NCBI GenBank assembly: GCA_016710935.1
Contig: JADJTY010000005.1
Coordinates: 1 to 64,000 of the forward strand
Length of the DNA stretch: 64,000 nucleotides
Source: Chitinophagaceae bacterium
Lineage (GTDB): Bacteria; Bacteroidota; Bacteroidia; Chitinophagales; Chitinophagaceae
Direction of reading: 5' to 3'
Part shown: one piece after another, positions 1 to 10,009 of the stretch
How positions within the stretch are numbered: the first letter of the stretch is position 1
How the letters are laid out: each line of letters begins with the position of its first letter
Made by a program: the position numbers and the translations under genes
The notes under the pieces: generated by a model
Told to the model about the DNA's origin: nothing
Databases searched by the model: none
The model's input: only the letters and a program-made list of their open reading frames with translations

Positions 1-704
1 TTCACCGGTTACCAGCACCCAGCGCCCTTGCAGCTCCCATGGAAACAACCATTACCTCGCATCCGCCTTTGGCCATGATCTCCCTGGCAATATTTTAACT
101 TCATTTACCTGCAATTCTTTTTACCTGCCCAGTAACTTACCCCTTCTCGAGGTTGGGCCTTTTTAGCAGGTACACACCTTCTGCTACAGCCTGTTTTAGT
201 GCATCTCCCGATGTATCAACAATGAATTTTGCTTTTTTTTTAGATATTTTAGCCAGCAAGGCATAAATATTATCCGGTACTCAGGTGTAAATGGCCTGCT
301 GGCAATGATAAATCTCAACACTCACTCATTTCTTCACAGCCTGCAAACATTTTTCCATTCCGTTGCTGCCAGTTCTGTTCCCGGCATTCCAAAACGGTAT
401 TGATTATTGTTAGCCTGATCTACCACAATAATATTCTCCCGGGTTTCATTGCGGGTTCAATAATAACCGAATCGACGTTTCTGCTTCCAGTAAATGATTA
501 AAATATTTGCCGGTGTACCCCGGATGGAAAGATGGCAGTTGCTGCACCACCCAGTTTCTTTATGGCACGGCAATATTAATGCCGCCACCGCCGGGTTCCA
601 GTTTGGGTGCAGCGCGCACCAGTTTTTTCGGGAACTAAAGCAGGTACTGCGGTGCTTTTATCAATGCAAGGGCTGAAGGTGATGATGGTTATGATCGCTG
701 GCAT
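1..704 (-). pseudogene. pfkB: PfkB-family phosphofructokinase, frameshifted and cut by window edge
   Basis: Read on the minus strand from an ATG at 704, successive frames give ITFSPCIDKS, then APKLEPGGGGINIA, KKLGGAATAIFPSG, QYRFGMPG, KFIVDTSGDALKQA and EVMVVSMGAARAL in the order found in PfkB-type 6-phosphofructokinases (E. coli Pfk-2). The GGGGIN substrate loop and the DTSG(D/E)AL segment are the most diagnostic. The family phosphorylates fructose-6-phosphate in glycolysis. At least five single-base indels break the frame in about 700 bases, several in homopolymers (for example an extra A in the A-run of the EK codons near 625), and the 3' end lies outside the window. The neighbour is a universal stress protein, also broken. 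The family call is firm. Whether the lesions are biological or sequencing errors cannot be told from one sequence. Confidence 0.75.
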
Positions 705-768
705 CACCCAAAATAAGGATTATTGGGCAGATTTGTGCTTATAGTTTTGCCAGGTTGACTCACTTCAA

Positions 769-790
769 CCCCTCTCCAAGGGGAGAGGGG
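769..790. repeat. Short GC-rich hairpin between pfkB and usp
   Basis: CCCCTCTCC (769-777) and GGAGAGGGG (782-790) form a perfect 9-bp stem with an AAGG loop. It lies downstream of the usp remnant and upstream of pfkB. No T-run follows on the minus strand, so a terminator role is doubtful. Hairpins of this kind are common intergenic repeats in Bacteroidota. Confidence 0.6.
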
Positions 791-867
791 CTTTAGATTC
801 TAAAATTTGAACGCATTTTATTTTAAGTAAGATTTTGCATTATGACAATTTAAAATGCACACATTTA

Positions 868-1678
868 TTATTGGTGTATAGACATAACCGGAACATGGCT
901 GTGCAGTACCAATTGTTTTGTATGACTTTTATGAAACAAACCGGACAATAAATTATGCCGGTGTGGCATCACCACCAACAGGTCGATCTGGTTTTTCAGC
1001 AAAATCCATGATCCCTTCATCTGTATTGTCATGGTCAATAAAATGAAAGGTTGGTTTTAAGGCCAGGGTCATTTCCCGCATCAGGCCTGATTCGAATACG
1101 ATGTCGGCATCAAAAATTTCTTTTTTCCGATGTTCAGGATATGCAGTTCGGCATTAAAATCATGCACCAGTGTTTTAATTTCGGCAAAAGGTGTAGTTTC
1201 CACTACTTCGGTCAGATCGCTGGCAAGAGCAATTTTTTAACCGCTGTAAAACCGGCTTCAGGCGGAACGGTTATTACAGGCCATGCCAGTGCTTCACAGT
1301 ATGAACCGCATGAGAACCAAACATTAAATGCTCTGCAGCCGTTTTTCCCCGGCTGCCCATTACCACTGCATAGGATTTACCCGTTTGCAAACCATCTTCA
1401 ACTCTTCAAAAAGCCGCCCATACCCACTTCTGTTTCAATATTAATTTTGCCATTGGTTTTAAGTGTTACTTCTTCTTTCAGGTTTTGTATATCATTTTCA
1501 GCATTACGCATCATATCTTCCAATCCCATAACGATGGGCAGATCGCTGAAGCCAATGGGGGTTTGTACTACATGCAACAGCACCAGCTGTGCATCAATGG
1601 ATAAAGCCATATCTGCTGCATAATTAACAGCATTACCGGCTACCTTCGAAAAGTCTGTTGCTACCAATATCTTTTCAT
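868..1678 (-). pseudogene. Universal stress protein (UspA family), multiply frameshifted
   Basis: The longest open piece (1398-1667) reads VATDFSKVAGNAVNYAADMA..LVLLHVV, the classic N-terminus of a UspA domain. Further down, other frames give YAVVMGSRGKTAAEHLMFGS (the ATP-binding G-x-G-x2-G region), ETTPFAEIKTLVHDFNAELH, ADIVFESGLMREM and LLVVMPHRHNLLSGLFHKS, ending at a TAA at 868-870. This is a two-domain Usp of about 270 residues, usual for Bacteroidota. The ATG at 1678 needs one extra A to read MKKILVATD, and several more single-base shifts follow, including an in-frame TAA after the first domain. Usp proteins are soluble nucleotide-binding stress proteins. Here the gene sits head-to-tail with pfkB, as in hypoxia/stress clusters. 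Decay and poor sequence quality are both possible. Confidence 0.75.
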
Positions 1679-2052
1679 AAAATTATTTTAGCGTTTAGCC
1701 TTATTCCTCATTTACTTTAAATCTTCTTTTACCCACTACATTGTAAAGCTAAATCTATTTACAAATTTATTCAGTTAAAATGACGGGCATGGGGATTACA
1801 GATGATAGCAGTCAGCTTTTTCAAAGGCTAATAAAATGGTGTTATCCGGATAAAAAATCAATTATTTACCCGTACTTAACGATTGGGAAACCGATCATTG
1901 TTGAAAAAACCGAAGTACTGCAAACATCTTCTGCAACCTTCCGATCCAAACGCAAATTTCATTTTCAGATTGACGGGGGAATACCGCGGCAAAAGAAATA
2001 ATACGAAATATGTAAATCTTATAATTAATTTTTGTGTGATAAACAAAACAAC
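1679..2052. other. Intergenic gap between divergent usp and histone-like gene
   Basis: The gap separates the minus-strand usp remnant from the plus-strand histone-like gene. A 73-codon open frame at 1780-2001 (+) has no recognisable family and is not supported as a gene. The stretch just before 2053 is AT-rich and probably holds the promoter of the histone-like gene. No clear hairpin was seen. Confidence 0.4.
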
Positions 2053-2312
2053 ATGGCAACAGCAAATAAAGCAGGTAAAAAATTAATTCCCCGGTGGATA
2101 ATTTGCGGAAGACAACTACAAAGCAGTTAAATAATGCGCTGGGTTCATTAAAAGAAAAACTGGGAGAAAAAGAATTTAAAAAGAGAATTAAGAAAGCTGC
2201 AAAGAAACTGGTTGCGGGGATCAAGAAAACCCCGCTGAAAAAAGCTGCAAAACCAGCTACAAAAGTGATCCCGGTTAAGAAGAAAGCTGCAAAACCAGCT
2301 TTAAAGAAATGA
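2053..2312 (+). pseudogene. Histone H1-like lysine-rich DNA-binding protein, one frameshift
   Basis: From the ATG at 2053 the frame reads MATANKAGKKLIP and then runs out of register. One base later the open frame at 2094-2312 continues VDNLRKTTTKQLNNALGSLK..KEFKKRIKKAAKKL and ends in a KKTPLKKAAKPATK-type Lys/Ala/Pro-rich tail. Restoring one C in the CCCC run near 2090 joins the two into a single small basic protein of about 86 residues. The alanine/lysine-rich tail resembles histone H1-like bacterial proteins (HctA/Hc1 type), which bind and compact DNA. The gene is divergent from usp and convergent with the pyruvate kinase-like gene. The family is inferred from composition plus a LRKTTTKQLN..GEKEFKKRIKKA core that I recall from Bacteroidota hypothetical proteins. 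Confidence 0.55.
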
Positions 2313-2358
2313 TGGAGCGTTCATCAGACCTCCCCATTAATATAGTGTTGTGCAATAC

Positions 2359-3793
2359 TTAGCGGGCGAAAGGTAAAACGCTTTTAATATGGTGTCCGCC
2401 GGCACGCTGTAAAATATCCCTGAGCGTTTCTATTACTTCAATGGTATGATCGCCCTTATTGATCATGATGCATTCGGCCATGGCAGCATGTGTTGCATCT
2501 GTAATTTCTGAACGGTGGCCATCCCGGATTTGTTAAGGGTTTCCAATACCTGCGTGGCCCAAACCACCGGCACATGAGCAGCTTCACATATCCAAAGAAT
2601 TTCTTCCTGTATTTCTCCCATTCTTTCAAATCCGATCTCCACGGCCAGGTCTCCGCGGGCAATCATTACACCGAAAGCTTTTTGATGCATACCGCACAGT
2701 AAAAGTTGCGGCAGGTTTATCACTGCCTCGGTAGTTTCAATCTTAATAATGATATGCGGCGGTTTGGAAGTTATCTTTTTTAACAATGCCTGCAAGCCCA
2801 ACAGATCTGAAGGATACCTGACAAAAGAATAACCGACCATATCTGCATGTTCGCATACAAAAGGCAAACAGGCTTTGTCAAATTCGGTAAGGGATGAAAT
2901 GGCAATAGCAGAATCGGGAAAATTAATGCCTTTGCCCTCTTTGATCTGTTGCTTGGCTGATGAGATACGTACGATCCGCATGGCCGCCCGGTTTTTTCCC
3001 ACTGTCTCAATAAATCCCTTGATCATTCCATCATCTATATACACCCTTTCGCCTTTTTTAAGCATATTGATAATACCCGGTTCATTCGGACTGATCACTA
3101 TAGCATCATCCTTAAAACCTTTATCATCATCTGCCAGCCACACTATTTCACCTTCCTTCACTTTTACCTTACCCTTATCCTTTCCCTTGTTTAGTAACCT
3201 GGTTCTGATCTTTGGACCGGCCAGGTCCATATAAATTTTACAGCTAAGGCCGGTATAACGGCAGGCACGTTTAAGGTGTTGTATCATTCTCGACCAGGTG
3301 GCTTCATCATCATGAGCACAATTGATCCGGGCCACATTCATACCGTTTTGCAGCAGGTTCTTTATTAAAGCATAGTTATCTGCAAACGACGCATCAAAGG
3401 GTACCATGATGAACGGTCTGGCAGCATCTCTTTTTTCGCCAAACAGTATTTTGCTTTTTCTGCCATCTGCAGCTGGTTGTACTCATGTGTACATTCATCC
3501 AGCTGGCCGGTTGCATAACGTTTACCCAGGCGCTGAAGAATAGATTGTAACTGGCTGTGAATATGACTTTCTGCACTGGCCAGGGAAGAAAGACCATAAC
3601 TGTGCAGTGAATCCTGCAGGTTACGGATGTCCTCATTCCTTAAAACCAAATAATGAAGGAGGTTTCTTGCTGCATTCAATTGCTGGGGATGAATATTTTT
3701 AAACTGCAGTTCTCTTTTTTTAATTTCAAGCAGCATTTTTTTTTCAAGATCAATTAATTGCAGTTGTATTTGCTTTAGTGAGTCGGGTTTCAT
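2359..3793 (-). pseudogene. Pyruvate kinase-like protein with helical N-terminal domain, two frameshifts
   Basis: Three frames join into one protein of about 478 residues. The first 110 residues or so (3793-3455) are a helical segment rich in Leu/Gln/Glu. Next comes the pyruvate kinase barrel, with RPFIMVPFDASFADN, NGMNVARINCAHD, DLAGPKIRTR, VYIDDGMIKG, a loop VGYSFVRYPSDL and the metal/substrate loop IARGDLAVEIGFE, ending GMATRSEITDATHAAMAE..FAR with TAG/TAA at 2359. The C-terminal regulatory domain of classical pyruvate kinases is absent. One A is missing in an A-run near 3455 and one C near 2515, and these split the frame. PK-like proteins of this layout occur in other phyla. Substrate phosphoenolpyruvate/ADP is inferred. 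The grouping with pfkB and usp suggests glycolysis/stress coupling. Confidence 0.7.
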
Positions 3794-3960
3794 TGAAAAT
3801 GCGATTATGTTCTTCTTAATATAATAAAAATAAAACTACCTATTATTATTTCAAATGATGAACATCAGCATATTAAATGATTGTAAAGTATTTTATTGAT
3901 CCTGTGTTTATTATTTTAGTTAATTACCTGTTAGTGGTACCGATAAATCATCCGGGCATT

Positions 3961-4002
3961 ATAAAAAAAGCCTGGTTATTTATTACTAAATAAGCAGGCC
4001 TT
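3961..4002 (-). terminator. Intrinsic terminator of the symporter operon
   Basis: A long stem (AAGCCTG..TTATTTA paired with TAAATAA..CAGGC.TT, loop TTAC at about 3983-3986) is followed on the minus strand by a run of seven T. It lies 140 bases after the minus-strand genes at 4139-6010, in the otherwise empty gap 3794-4138. Confidence 0.75.
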
Positions 4003-4138
4003 ATAACGGGGGAAATCATGCTTAATTTTATTAGCATTCCGGCTTTAACTGCCGGAACCTGTGCATTTAAAGAAACAAGAAAATCAAAATTTTAACTGTT
4101 TCCTTTAACACCCAAAATTATACTTTAAAGCAGGTGAA

Positions 4139-4339
4139 TTAATCATTCCCTAACTTTTGTACATAGGATAATATGATCATGCTGATACCAAACAAAACAA
4201 ACAAACCACCGCACCATATATTGACTGAAGCAGCAGTTAACTCCCCTGATGCTTTTACAAAATAATAAATGACCAGTAAGCAGCCCACAATTGTAAAAAA
4301 AGCGCCGATCACAAAACGCAGGTCTAATAATTTTTTCAT
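4139..4339 (-). CDS. Small two-helix membrane protein next to the symporter
   Basis: The 66-residue protein starts MKKLLDLRF and has two hydrophobic stretches (about 10-29 and 39-58) separated by a short loop with a Cys (NIWCGG), and ends in a short charged tail. It starts 18 bases after the symporter stop and reads in the same direction, so the two are probably one operon closed by the terminator at 3961-4002. Small proteins of this size and topology often follow SSS transporters in Bacteroidota. I do not recognise a named family, and an accessory role to the transporter is inference from position only. Confidence 0.65.
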   Translation of the reverse strand: MKKLLDLRFVIGAFFTIVGCLLVIYYFVKASGELTAASVNIWCGGLFVLFGISMIILSYVQKLGND

Positions 4340-4357
4340 GCTCTTTGTTTTACTTAA

Positions 4358-6010
4358 TTAATAAAAAATAATGTTAAGTACTAAAGTTGCCAGCAGTACA
4401 ATTATACCCAGCACCAGCGGATTTTTGTACCATACTTTGGCTTTATCCGTTTGCCTGGGCGTTAAACTGTAAACAAGTCCAACCAGGCTGTTTTCAGGTT
4501 TGGGTTTGGTAAACAAACTAACTATTACGGTTACCAGAAAGCAAATTACAAATGCCATCCAGGCAATATTAAATGCATGGCTTGTTCCTGAATAGTAGGT
4601 ATGCAGGTTAGTGATCCACCCTCCTTTTCCTTCGGCTGTTGTTAGTCCATGTGCAAGCGCTGCTCCTGCCGTTCCGCTTAATAGTCCGTAAAATGCCCCA
4701 TTGGCCGTAGCTCTTTTCCAGAACATACCCAATAAAAATGTGGCAAACAAAGGAGCGTTCACAAAACTAAAGACAAGCTGTAACAGGTCCATGATACTGT
4801 TATACCCCCCTTGCAACATAGGCAGTAGCAATAGATAATACGATCCCTATGACCGTGGTAGCTTTTCCAACAATTAAGTAATGCTTTTCTGAAGCTTCCT
4901 TTTTTATATAAGCCTGGTAAATATCAAAAGTAAACACGGTGTTAAAGGCAGTAACATTTCCCGCCATCCCCGACATAAAAGATGCAATAAGGGCGGTTAT
5001 ACCTACGCCCAAAATTCCGTTGGGATATAAGTTTGTAAGCAAGGTTGGCAATACCATATTGTAATCTGTTTCGCCATTGGCATTAACCGGCAGATCAAAC
5101 CCTGTTGAAGTTTTTTGTAAAGCAAGTATGATAATGCCCGGAAGAATTACAATGGCCGGCATCAGTATCTTAGGAATACTGGCGATGATCGGTGTGCGTT
5201 GTGCAGCATTCAGGTTTTTGGAGATCATGGCTCTTTGTACCACCAAAAAATCGGTACACCAGTACCCAAAGGCCAGTACAAAACCCAAACCAAATACAAG
5301 ACTAAATGCATCTACGCCCATCGGGTTGGTTTCTGCACTTCCCATTCCTTTCCATACATGCAGTTTTGCATTGTCCACATTCTGCAGTATACCCTCAATA
5401 CCTCCAGCTTTATCCAAACCTATGTACACCAAAGGTGCAATACCCAATACAATTAAAAAAACTGCAGTACCTCGTTGTACACGGCACTGGTTAGTCCGCC
5501 CAGGTACGTATACACCAGTACGATGCCTGCTGCCATCCAGACGGATACGTCAAAATTCCAGCCCAGTACAACATTCATCAGCATGGCCAGGGCGTACAAG
5601 GAAACGCCCGACGAAAAAATGGTCATGGCTGCAAACGTGATGGCATTAAAGCCCCGTGTTTTTTCATCATAACGCAGTGCCAGGTATTCCGGAACCGACC
5701 TGGCTTTACTGCCATAATAAAAAGGCATCATAAATACGCCTAAAAATATCATGGCCAGTGCTGCGCCCAGCCAGTAAAAGTGCACCGTATACAATCCATA
5801 CTTTGCACCATTGGCTGCCATACCCAACACTTCCTGTGCGCCCAGGTTGGCCGAAATAAAAGCAAGGGAAGTGATCCAGAGCGGGATATTTTTATTGCTC
5901 ATCAAAAAATCATTGCCTGTTTTAATTTTCTTTTTAAGCACGTAACCGATAGTAACTACAAAAAGAAAATAAACTGCAATGATCGAATAGTCAATTATCT
6001 CCAGGTTCAT
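4358..6010 (-). pseudogene. SSS-family sodium/solute symporter, two homopolymer frameshifts
   Basis: Open pieces at 5453-6010, 4800-5447 and 4358-4831 read continuously as one protein of about 550 residues with 13-14 hydrophobic segments. Hallmarks are IDYSIIAVYFLFVVTIGY at the start, GAQEVLGMAANGAKYG, ARSVPEYLALRYD, YLGGLTSAVYNEVLQ, FMSGMAGNVTAFNTVFTFDIYQ and the late FSFVNAPLFATFLLGMFWKR. These place it with vSGLT-like sugar/solute:Na+ symporters in the inner membrane. The two breaks are a missing T in the T-run near 5457 and an extra G in the G-run near 4812. Both restore perfect family order when corrected, so sequencing error is as likely as inactivation. The substrate cannot be read. 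It heads an operon with the small membrane protein downstream. Confidence 0.85.
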
Positions 6011-6137
6011 ACATTAGTTTTTGGTTGGTTTTTTATGTTGGTTTTGTTTACTGGTTGCTGTAAATATATGAACCGATGCGAAAAAGCTGTTATGTTTTTT
6101 TGAATGCACTTTTCCTAAATGCATTTTTAATTTTCCC

Positions 6138-6213
6138 CGCCTTGGTTCGTGTCTTCACGAACCATTTTTATTATTACTTATTCGGTTCGTGAAGACAGGA
6201 ACCGAGCCGTAGT
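6138..6213. repeat. Nested inverted repeat built on GGTTCGTG/CACGAACC
   Basis: GGTTCGTG-TCTT-CACGAACC at 6144-6163 is a perfect hairpin. A second unit at 6184-6203 is close to its reverse complement, so the whole block can fold as one larger palindrome. Related blocks lie at 19651-19704, 44218-44249 and 45541-45589. It occupies the gap between the divergent-side symporter start and the aldo/keto reductase end. Confidence 0.7.
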
Positions 6214-6219
6214 TTACTG

Positions 6220-7161
6220 TTACCAGGGAATATGCAGGCTCTTCACTTCTTCTTCATAAAAAGTTTCCAATTGTTGTACCAACGTTTTGCTGACAGGTTT
6301 TGAAACAGCTGACAGATTTTCTTTTAATTGTTGCATACTGGTGTTACCCGGAATAACGGTTGACACAGCATCGTAGGCTAAACAAAAGGACAAGGCAGTA
6401 TGTGCCAGGTTAGCCTGTGGGCCAATGATCTTTTTAACGCTGTCAACTAAAACAGCCCTGGTCCGGATGTCGGATTTTGACCATCGTTTTCTGATATCAT
6501 TAAAAATGCTGTGTTCATTATACTTGCCTGTAAGCCAACCGGAATCGAGCGGAATTTTTACAATGATACCCACATTTTTCTCTTTAGCAAGATCAAATGC
6601 CCGTGCTGCATCCTGATGGAATAAGTTAAAAAAAACTTCTATCACTTTGCTGTTGGTAGTTTGAAGTAAGGTTTCTATTTCTTTAAACGTATCCAGTGAT
6701 GCACCATAGGCCTTTATTTTTCCCTCTGTTTTTAACTGTTCCAGCAGTTCATAATGGTCATTCCTATTTCCATCTAAATATTCGGGTAGCGGATTGTGAA
6801 GGATCAACGAATCCACATAGTCCATCTGTAATCTTTTTAAGCTTCCCTCAAGCGATCTTCGGATACTATTGGAACTGTAATCGGTACCGCCCGTATCGGT
6901 GTGGCCAAACTTTGTATTCACCACGAGCTTATTTCTCCCGTAGCCTTTCAATGCTTTACCTAAACGTAGTTCACTGGTACCCTTTCCATAATTGGGAGCG
7001 GTATCATAGAAATTCACACCCATTTCAAAAGATGTTTGAACAAGTGCGATCGCTTCTTTTTCTGTCATTGCTTTCCAGCCGCTTTCAACACCTAATTGCC
7101 AGGCCCCCAGTCCGATTTCTGAAACGGCAGGTGATCCGTTTATGAGTTGATTGTATTTCAT
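6220..7161 (-). CDS. Aldo/keto reductase
   Basis: The intact 313-residue protein has the AKR TIM barrel. It opens with SEIGLGAWQLG, then NFYDTAPNYGKGTSELRLGKAL (catalytic Asp and Tyr), VVNTKFGH (catalytic Lys), DSLILHNP (catalytic His), KIKAYGASLDT, VEVFFNLFHQ and a cofactor-binding end VSTVIPGNTSMQQLKENL. Such enzymes reduce or oxidise carbonyl/alcohol pairs with NAD(P)H in the cytoplasm. Layout and length match the oxidoreductase branch that includes YdhF/MocA-like and L-glyceraldehyde-3-phosphate reductase-like enzymes. The substrate is unknown. The gene stands alone between repeat blocks, and the ATG at 7161 gives the expected N-terminus. Confidence 0.9.
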   Translation of the reverse strand: MKYNQLINGSPAVSEIGLGAWQLGVESGWKAMTEKEAIALVQTSFEMGVNFYDTAPNYGKGTSELRLGKALKGYGRNKLVVNTKFGHTDTGGTDYSSNSIRRSLEGSLKRLQMDYVDSLILHNPLPEYLDGNRNDHYELLEQLKTEGKIKAYGASLDTFKEIETLLQTTNSKVIEVFFNLFHQDAARAFDLAKEKNVGIIVKIPLDSGWLTGKYNEHSIFNDIRKRWSKSDIRTRAVLVDSVKKIIGPQANLAHTALSFCLAYDAVSTVIPGNTSMQQLKENLSAVSKPVSKTLVQQLETFYEEEVKSLHIPW

Positions 7162-7317
7162 ATACTGATGGGTGCATTTTTGAAAGGCTAAGATAGAGCG
7201 TATGGTGATTAACTATGTTGAGGTGTTCTCTTTTCCAACCTGTTTAATGTATTCACATATGCAATCATTAAAGTTAATCGAAATAATCATGGGATTATTT
7301 TCCAACAGTGGGGGTCG

Positions 7318-7375
7318 GGAGGGAAACACTTAAGCCAGTTGGGAACACCTGCCACAGACTCAAGCCAGTTGGGAA
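7318..7375 (+). repeat. Two tail units of the dispersed element
   Basis: ACTTAAGCCAGTTGGG (7328-7343) and a variant with CTCAAGCCAGTTGGG (about 7358-7373) are separated by GAACACCTGCCACAGA, the sequence that normally precedes the tail in full elements. They lie in the 284-base gap upstream of the aldo/keto reductase. The left arm is missing. Another weak hairpin (CTGCCAC/GTGGCAG) sits at 7404-7425, downstream of the beta-lactamase-like gene. Confidence 0.75.
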
Positions 7376-7445
7376 AAAATGTTTTCGGAAGGTAGTTGTG
7401 CAACTGCCACCAATGTTAGTGGCAGGCTGTATTATACAATAAGAT

Positions 7446-8978
7446 TTAGTCTTTATTACTCATTCTGATGAATTCAAATTCGTTATACACAAGTTTTGTT
7501 ATGCTATTTTTTTCGTCTTTCATAAATTTTATTACCTGTCCACTACCGGGTATAAGTTCAACCCTTATCGCTTCTTCTTGTGTAAAATGGGTACTCGATG
7601 ATTGCATGTTTCCTAATGCTGCATTTAATACAGCGTCCTTTACAAAAATCTTCATGGTGCCGCAAAACTCATTGGTAAACACACCTGTATAGTTAGTAAG
7701 TGGCAGTGATAATTTCGATGGACGTTTAGATTTGGATTCAATATCTTTTGCTGAAGCTCGTTTATACCCTTCATACATTTGCTTTAATTCATTTTTCTTT
7801 CCTTCATATATGGTATCCATCCCGTGTTCATTCAGCCACCAGTCATAAGCAAATGTTGCCAATACAGTTGCTACCCTTGAGCCCATAATGCTTTCGTTAG
7901 TGGTGATAGCTACGCCAATTTTCTTATCAGGCATAAAAGAAATATGCCCACTATAACCGGGAAATCCTCCAAAATGATAAATTACTTTCTCTTTTTTATA
8001 ATCACCTATTATCCATCCCAAACCATACTGGCTTAATCCGGTAAATGGCTGCATAGTCCTTTCTACAGATGCATAACCTGTCTGGCATTTTTCTAGTATC
8101 TCTTTTGCAAACACCTGCCTACCATCTATTTTTCCTTTATTCATATTTACTTCAATCCATTTGGCTAAATCGTTTGGAGAACTGAAGATGCCCCCGGCAG
8201 ATTGCAGGTTGTTGTCTTGTTTTGGCAGTTCTGTAAGAACTGCACCATTGTTCCCAATCGCCTGGTAGGGCGCAGCCACATTCCATCCTTTCCTAACTGC
8301 TTCAGACATATAACTGGTTGTATGGTTCATGTCTACAGGCTTGAATATTTTTGTGGCAAGTACATCCTGCCAATTTAGTTTTAAATGTTTTCGGAGCAAT
8401 ACTGCATAAATATTGTATCCAAGATTATCGTAATTGTATTTATTAAACATGGTATCGGCATAGGTCATTGCACCTGTAAAAACATGATCAATCTCATAGT
8501 CTTTAATATCGCCGCTAAACGCCATTCTAAAACCAAGTGCTTCGTTAGTAAGCCCGGCTGTATGGGTTAATAAATGTTTGATAGTGATTTGCTCTGCAGG
8601 AATTGGATTTTTGAATTTCAAAGAACCCATGTATTTATTCATCGGTTCATTCAGTTTTATTTTTCCTTCTTTATCCAGCAATGCAGCTGCCAATGCTGTA
8701 AAAGATTTGGTGGATGAAGCAATGTAAAACAGTGTATTGTTATCGGCTTTAATACCGGCTTCTTTATTTGCAAAGCCATATGTTTTTATAAAAACCGGTT
8801 TACCGCCACTAAGAATAGAGATGCCAATAGCTGGGATGTCTGTATTTTTTAACACTTCACTGATGTAGGCATCAAATTCTGCAATAAATTTTTCTTTGCT
8901 TGAATTACTGATTGATTGGCTGTAAAGGTTGGTAAAAGCCATGCAAAAACAAGCTATCAACCCCAAAATTATTTTCAT
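7446..8978 (-). CDS. Secreted class C beta-lactamase-like serine hydrolase
   Basis: The 510-residue protein has a signal peptide (MKIILGLIACFCMAFTNLYSQ) and a beta-lactamase/D-Ala-D-Ala peptidase fold. The SxxK nucleophile is S88-S-T-K91 in IASSTKSFTA. The YxN motif is YDN in NYDNLGYNIYA. The third motif region is HFGGFPGYSGHIS, near 325. The C-terminal ~120 residues form a separate beta-rich domain (SLPLTNYTGVFTNEFCGTM), typical of DUF3471-like tails on this family. Members act in the periplasm on peptides, peptidoglycan, esters or beta-lactams. Antibiotic resistance cannot be claimed from the sequence. The divergently irrelevant neighbour is an AraC regulator starting upstream in the same direction with a 60-base gap, so AraC and hydrolase may be co-transcribed. 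Confidence 0.88.
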   Translation of the reverse strand: MKIILGLIACFCMAFTNLYSQSISNSSKEKFIAEFDAYISEVLKNTDIPAIGISILSGGKPVFIKTYGFANKEAGIKADNNTLFYIASSTKSFTALAAALLDKEGKIKLNEPMNKYMGSLKFKNPIPAEQITIKHLLTHTAGLTNEALGFRMAFSGDIKDYEIDHVFTGAMTYADTMFNKYNYDNLGYNIYAVLLRKHLKLNWQDVLATKIFKPVDMNHTTSYMSEAVRKGWNVAAPYQAIGNNGAVLTELPKQDNNLQSAGGIFSSPNDLAKWIEVNMNKGKIDGRQVFAKEILEKCQTGYASVERTMQPFTGLSQYGLGWIIGDYKKEKVIYHFGGFPGYSGHISFMPDKKIGVAITTNESIMGSRVATVLATFAYDWWLNEHGMDTIYEGKKNELKQMYEGYKRASAKDIESKSKRPSKLSLPLTNYTGVFTNEFCGTMKIFVKDAVLNAALGNMQSSSTHFTQEEAIRVELIPGSGQVIKFMKDEKNSITKLVYNEFEFIRMSNKD

Positions 8979-9040
8979 GATTATACAATTTCGGGAAAGT
9001 TACTTTAATCATTTTCAAAAGGATTGAACAAATGAAACCT

Positions 9041-9793
9041 CTACTTAAATAAATTCTGAAACTCCAACGGGGTTTGTTGAAGTTGTTGTTTAAAATTTCT
9101 TTGTAAATGGCTTTGGTCGCTATAACCGTTTACAAATGCGGTGTCATTAATACTGGTTCCATTTATCAGGGATGCTACTGAATGATGTATACGTAATGAC
9201 TTTAAATAAGATTTGATATTTTGTCCAAAATATTTATTAAAAACCCTTGCCAGGTAAACCCGGTGCACTTTATATTTTTTAGCTAGTGCGGTAACATTTA
9301 CAGGCTCATCATAATAAGTATCAATGTATGCTTTTGCATCTGCAAGCCAGGAGGGCATGTTGGTGACAGTAGAATCCGTTTTGCAAAATGAAATATACCT
9401 CAGCAAGTCAGCTATGCTTTCATGAATTTGTTTTTCATCTTTGCTTTGTAAAATGTTTATAAAGTATGGAATACAATTTAATCCGCTCATCCATGTCCAT
9501 TCCTCAAGTATATCACTATGCTTTAGTTTATTTTTCCGGATATTTTTAAGGTATAAGCAAAGTATTGTACAATCTTCTGTAAAAATATTTTGATGAATAA
9601 TTTCAGCAGGCTTAATAATAGTTACGGCACTCTTTCCTATTTCTAATTTATTATCCACTTTTTCATGCACTATGCCGTTTAATACGATACTAATAGCCGT
9701 GTCCTTATGACTATGTGGTTTATAGCTATGCCCCTTCCTGTAAAGGGCATTTGAGAGGCGAAAATGGCAATTTTCTTCAATAAAGTTTATCAT
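9041..9793 (-). CDS. AraC-family transcriptional regulator
   Basis: The protein has 250 residues if started at the ATG at 9793 (MINFIEENCHFRLSN). The frame stays open to 9979, but the extra 62 residues are not protein-like and overlap diverged repeat sequence, so the shorter start is preferred. The N-terminal part contains a cupin-like ligand domain (SYKPHSHKDTAISIVLNGIVHEKV..IIKPAEIIHQN). The C-terminal ~100 residues carry two HTH motifs (VTALAKKYKVHRVYLARVFNKYFGQNI and SINDTAFVNGYSDQSHLQRNFKQQLQQTP), the AraC signature. It probably controls itself or the beta-lactamase-like gene 60 bases downstream in the same orientation. The ligand is unknown. Confidence 0.85.
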   Translation of the reverse strand: MINFIEENCHFRLSNALYRKGHSYKPHSHKDTAISIVLNGIVHEKVDNKLEIGKSAVTIIKPAEIIHQNIFTEDCTILCLYLKNIRKNKLKHSDILEEWTWMSGLNCIPYFINILQSKDEKQIHESIADLLRYISFCKTDSTVTNMPSWLADAKAYIDTYYDEPVNVTALAKKYKVHRVYLARVFNKYFGQNIKSYLKSLRIHHSVASLINGTSINDTAFVNGYSDQSHLQRNFKQQLQQTPLEFQNLFK

Positions 9794-10009
9794 AAATAGG
9801 GCTATAAAATATAGTGAATGATGTCGTTGCTTGCCACCAAACGGGCAGGTATTGCTGCAGGTGGGATATTTTATAACGTCCAGCCCGGAACCACTGCCCA
9901 ATTGAAAATATAAACTTGAAGTTAACCACAAAAAGCCAAATTGAAATTCGTCTGCCCGAACAAAAGTACAGCGATGCAAACTGGCGAAGTTTCAACGTCC
10001 AGCTCCAAT

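Noticed and set aside
1780..2001. 73-codon ORF as a gene
   Set aside because: No recognisable family, no clear start signals, and it overlaps other frames in an indel-rich stretch.
9794..9979. 62-residue N-terminal extension of the AraC regulator
   Set aside because: The extension has no domain features. The ATG at 9793 gives the normal family start.
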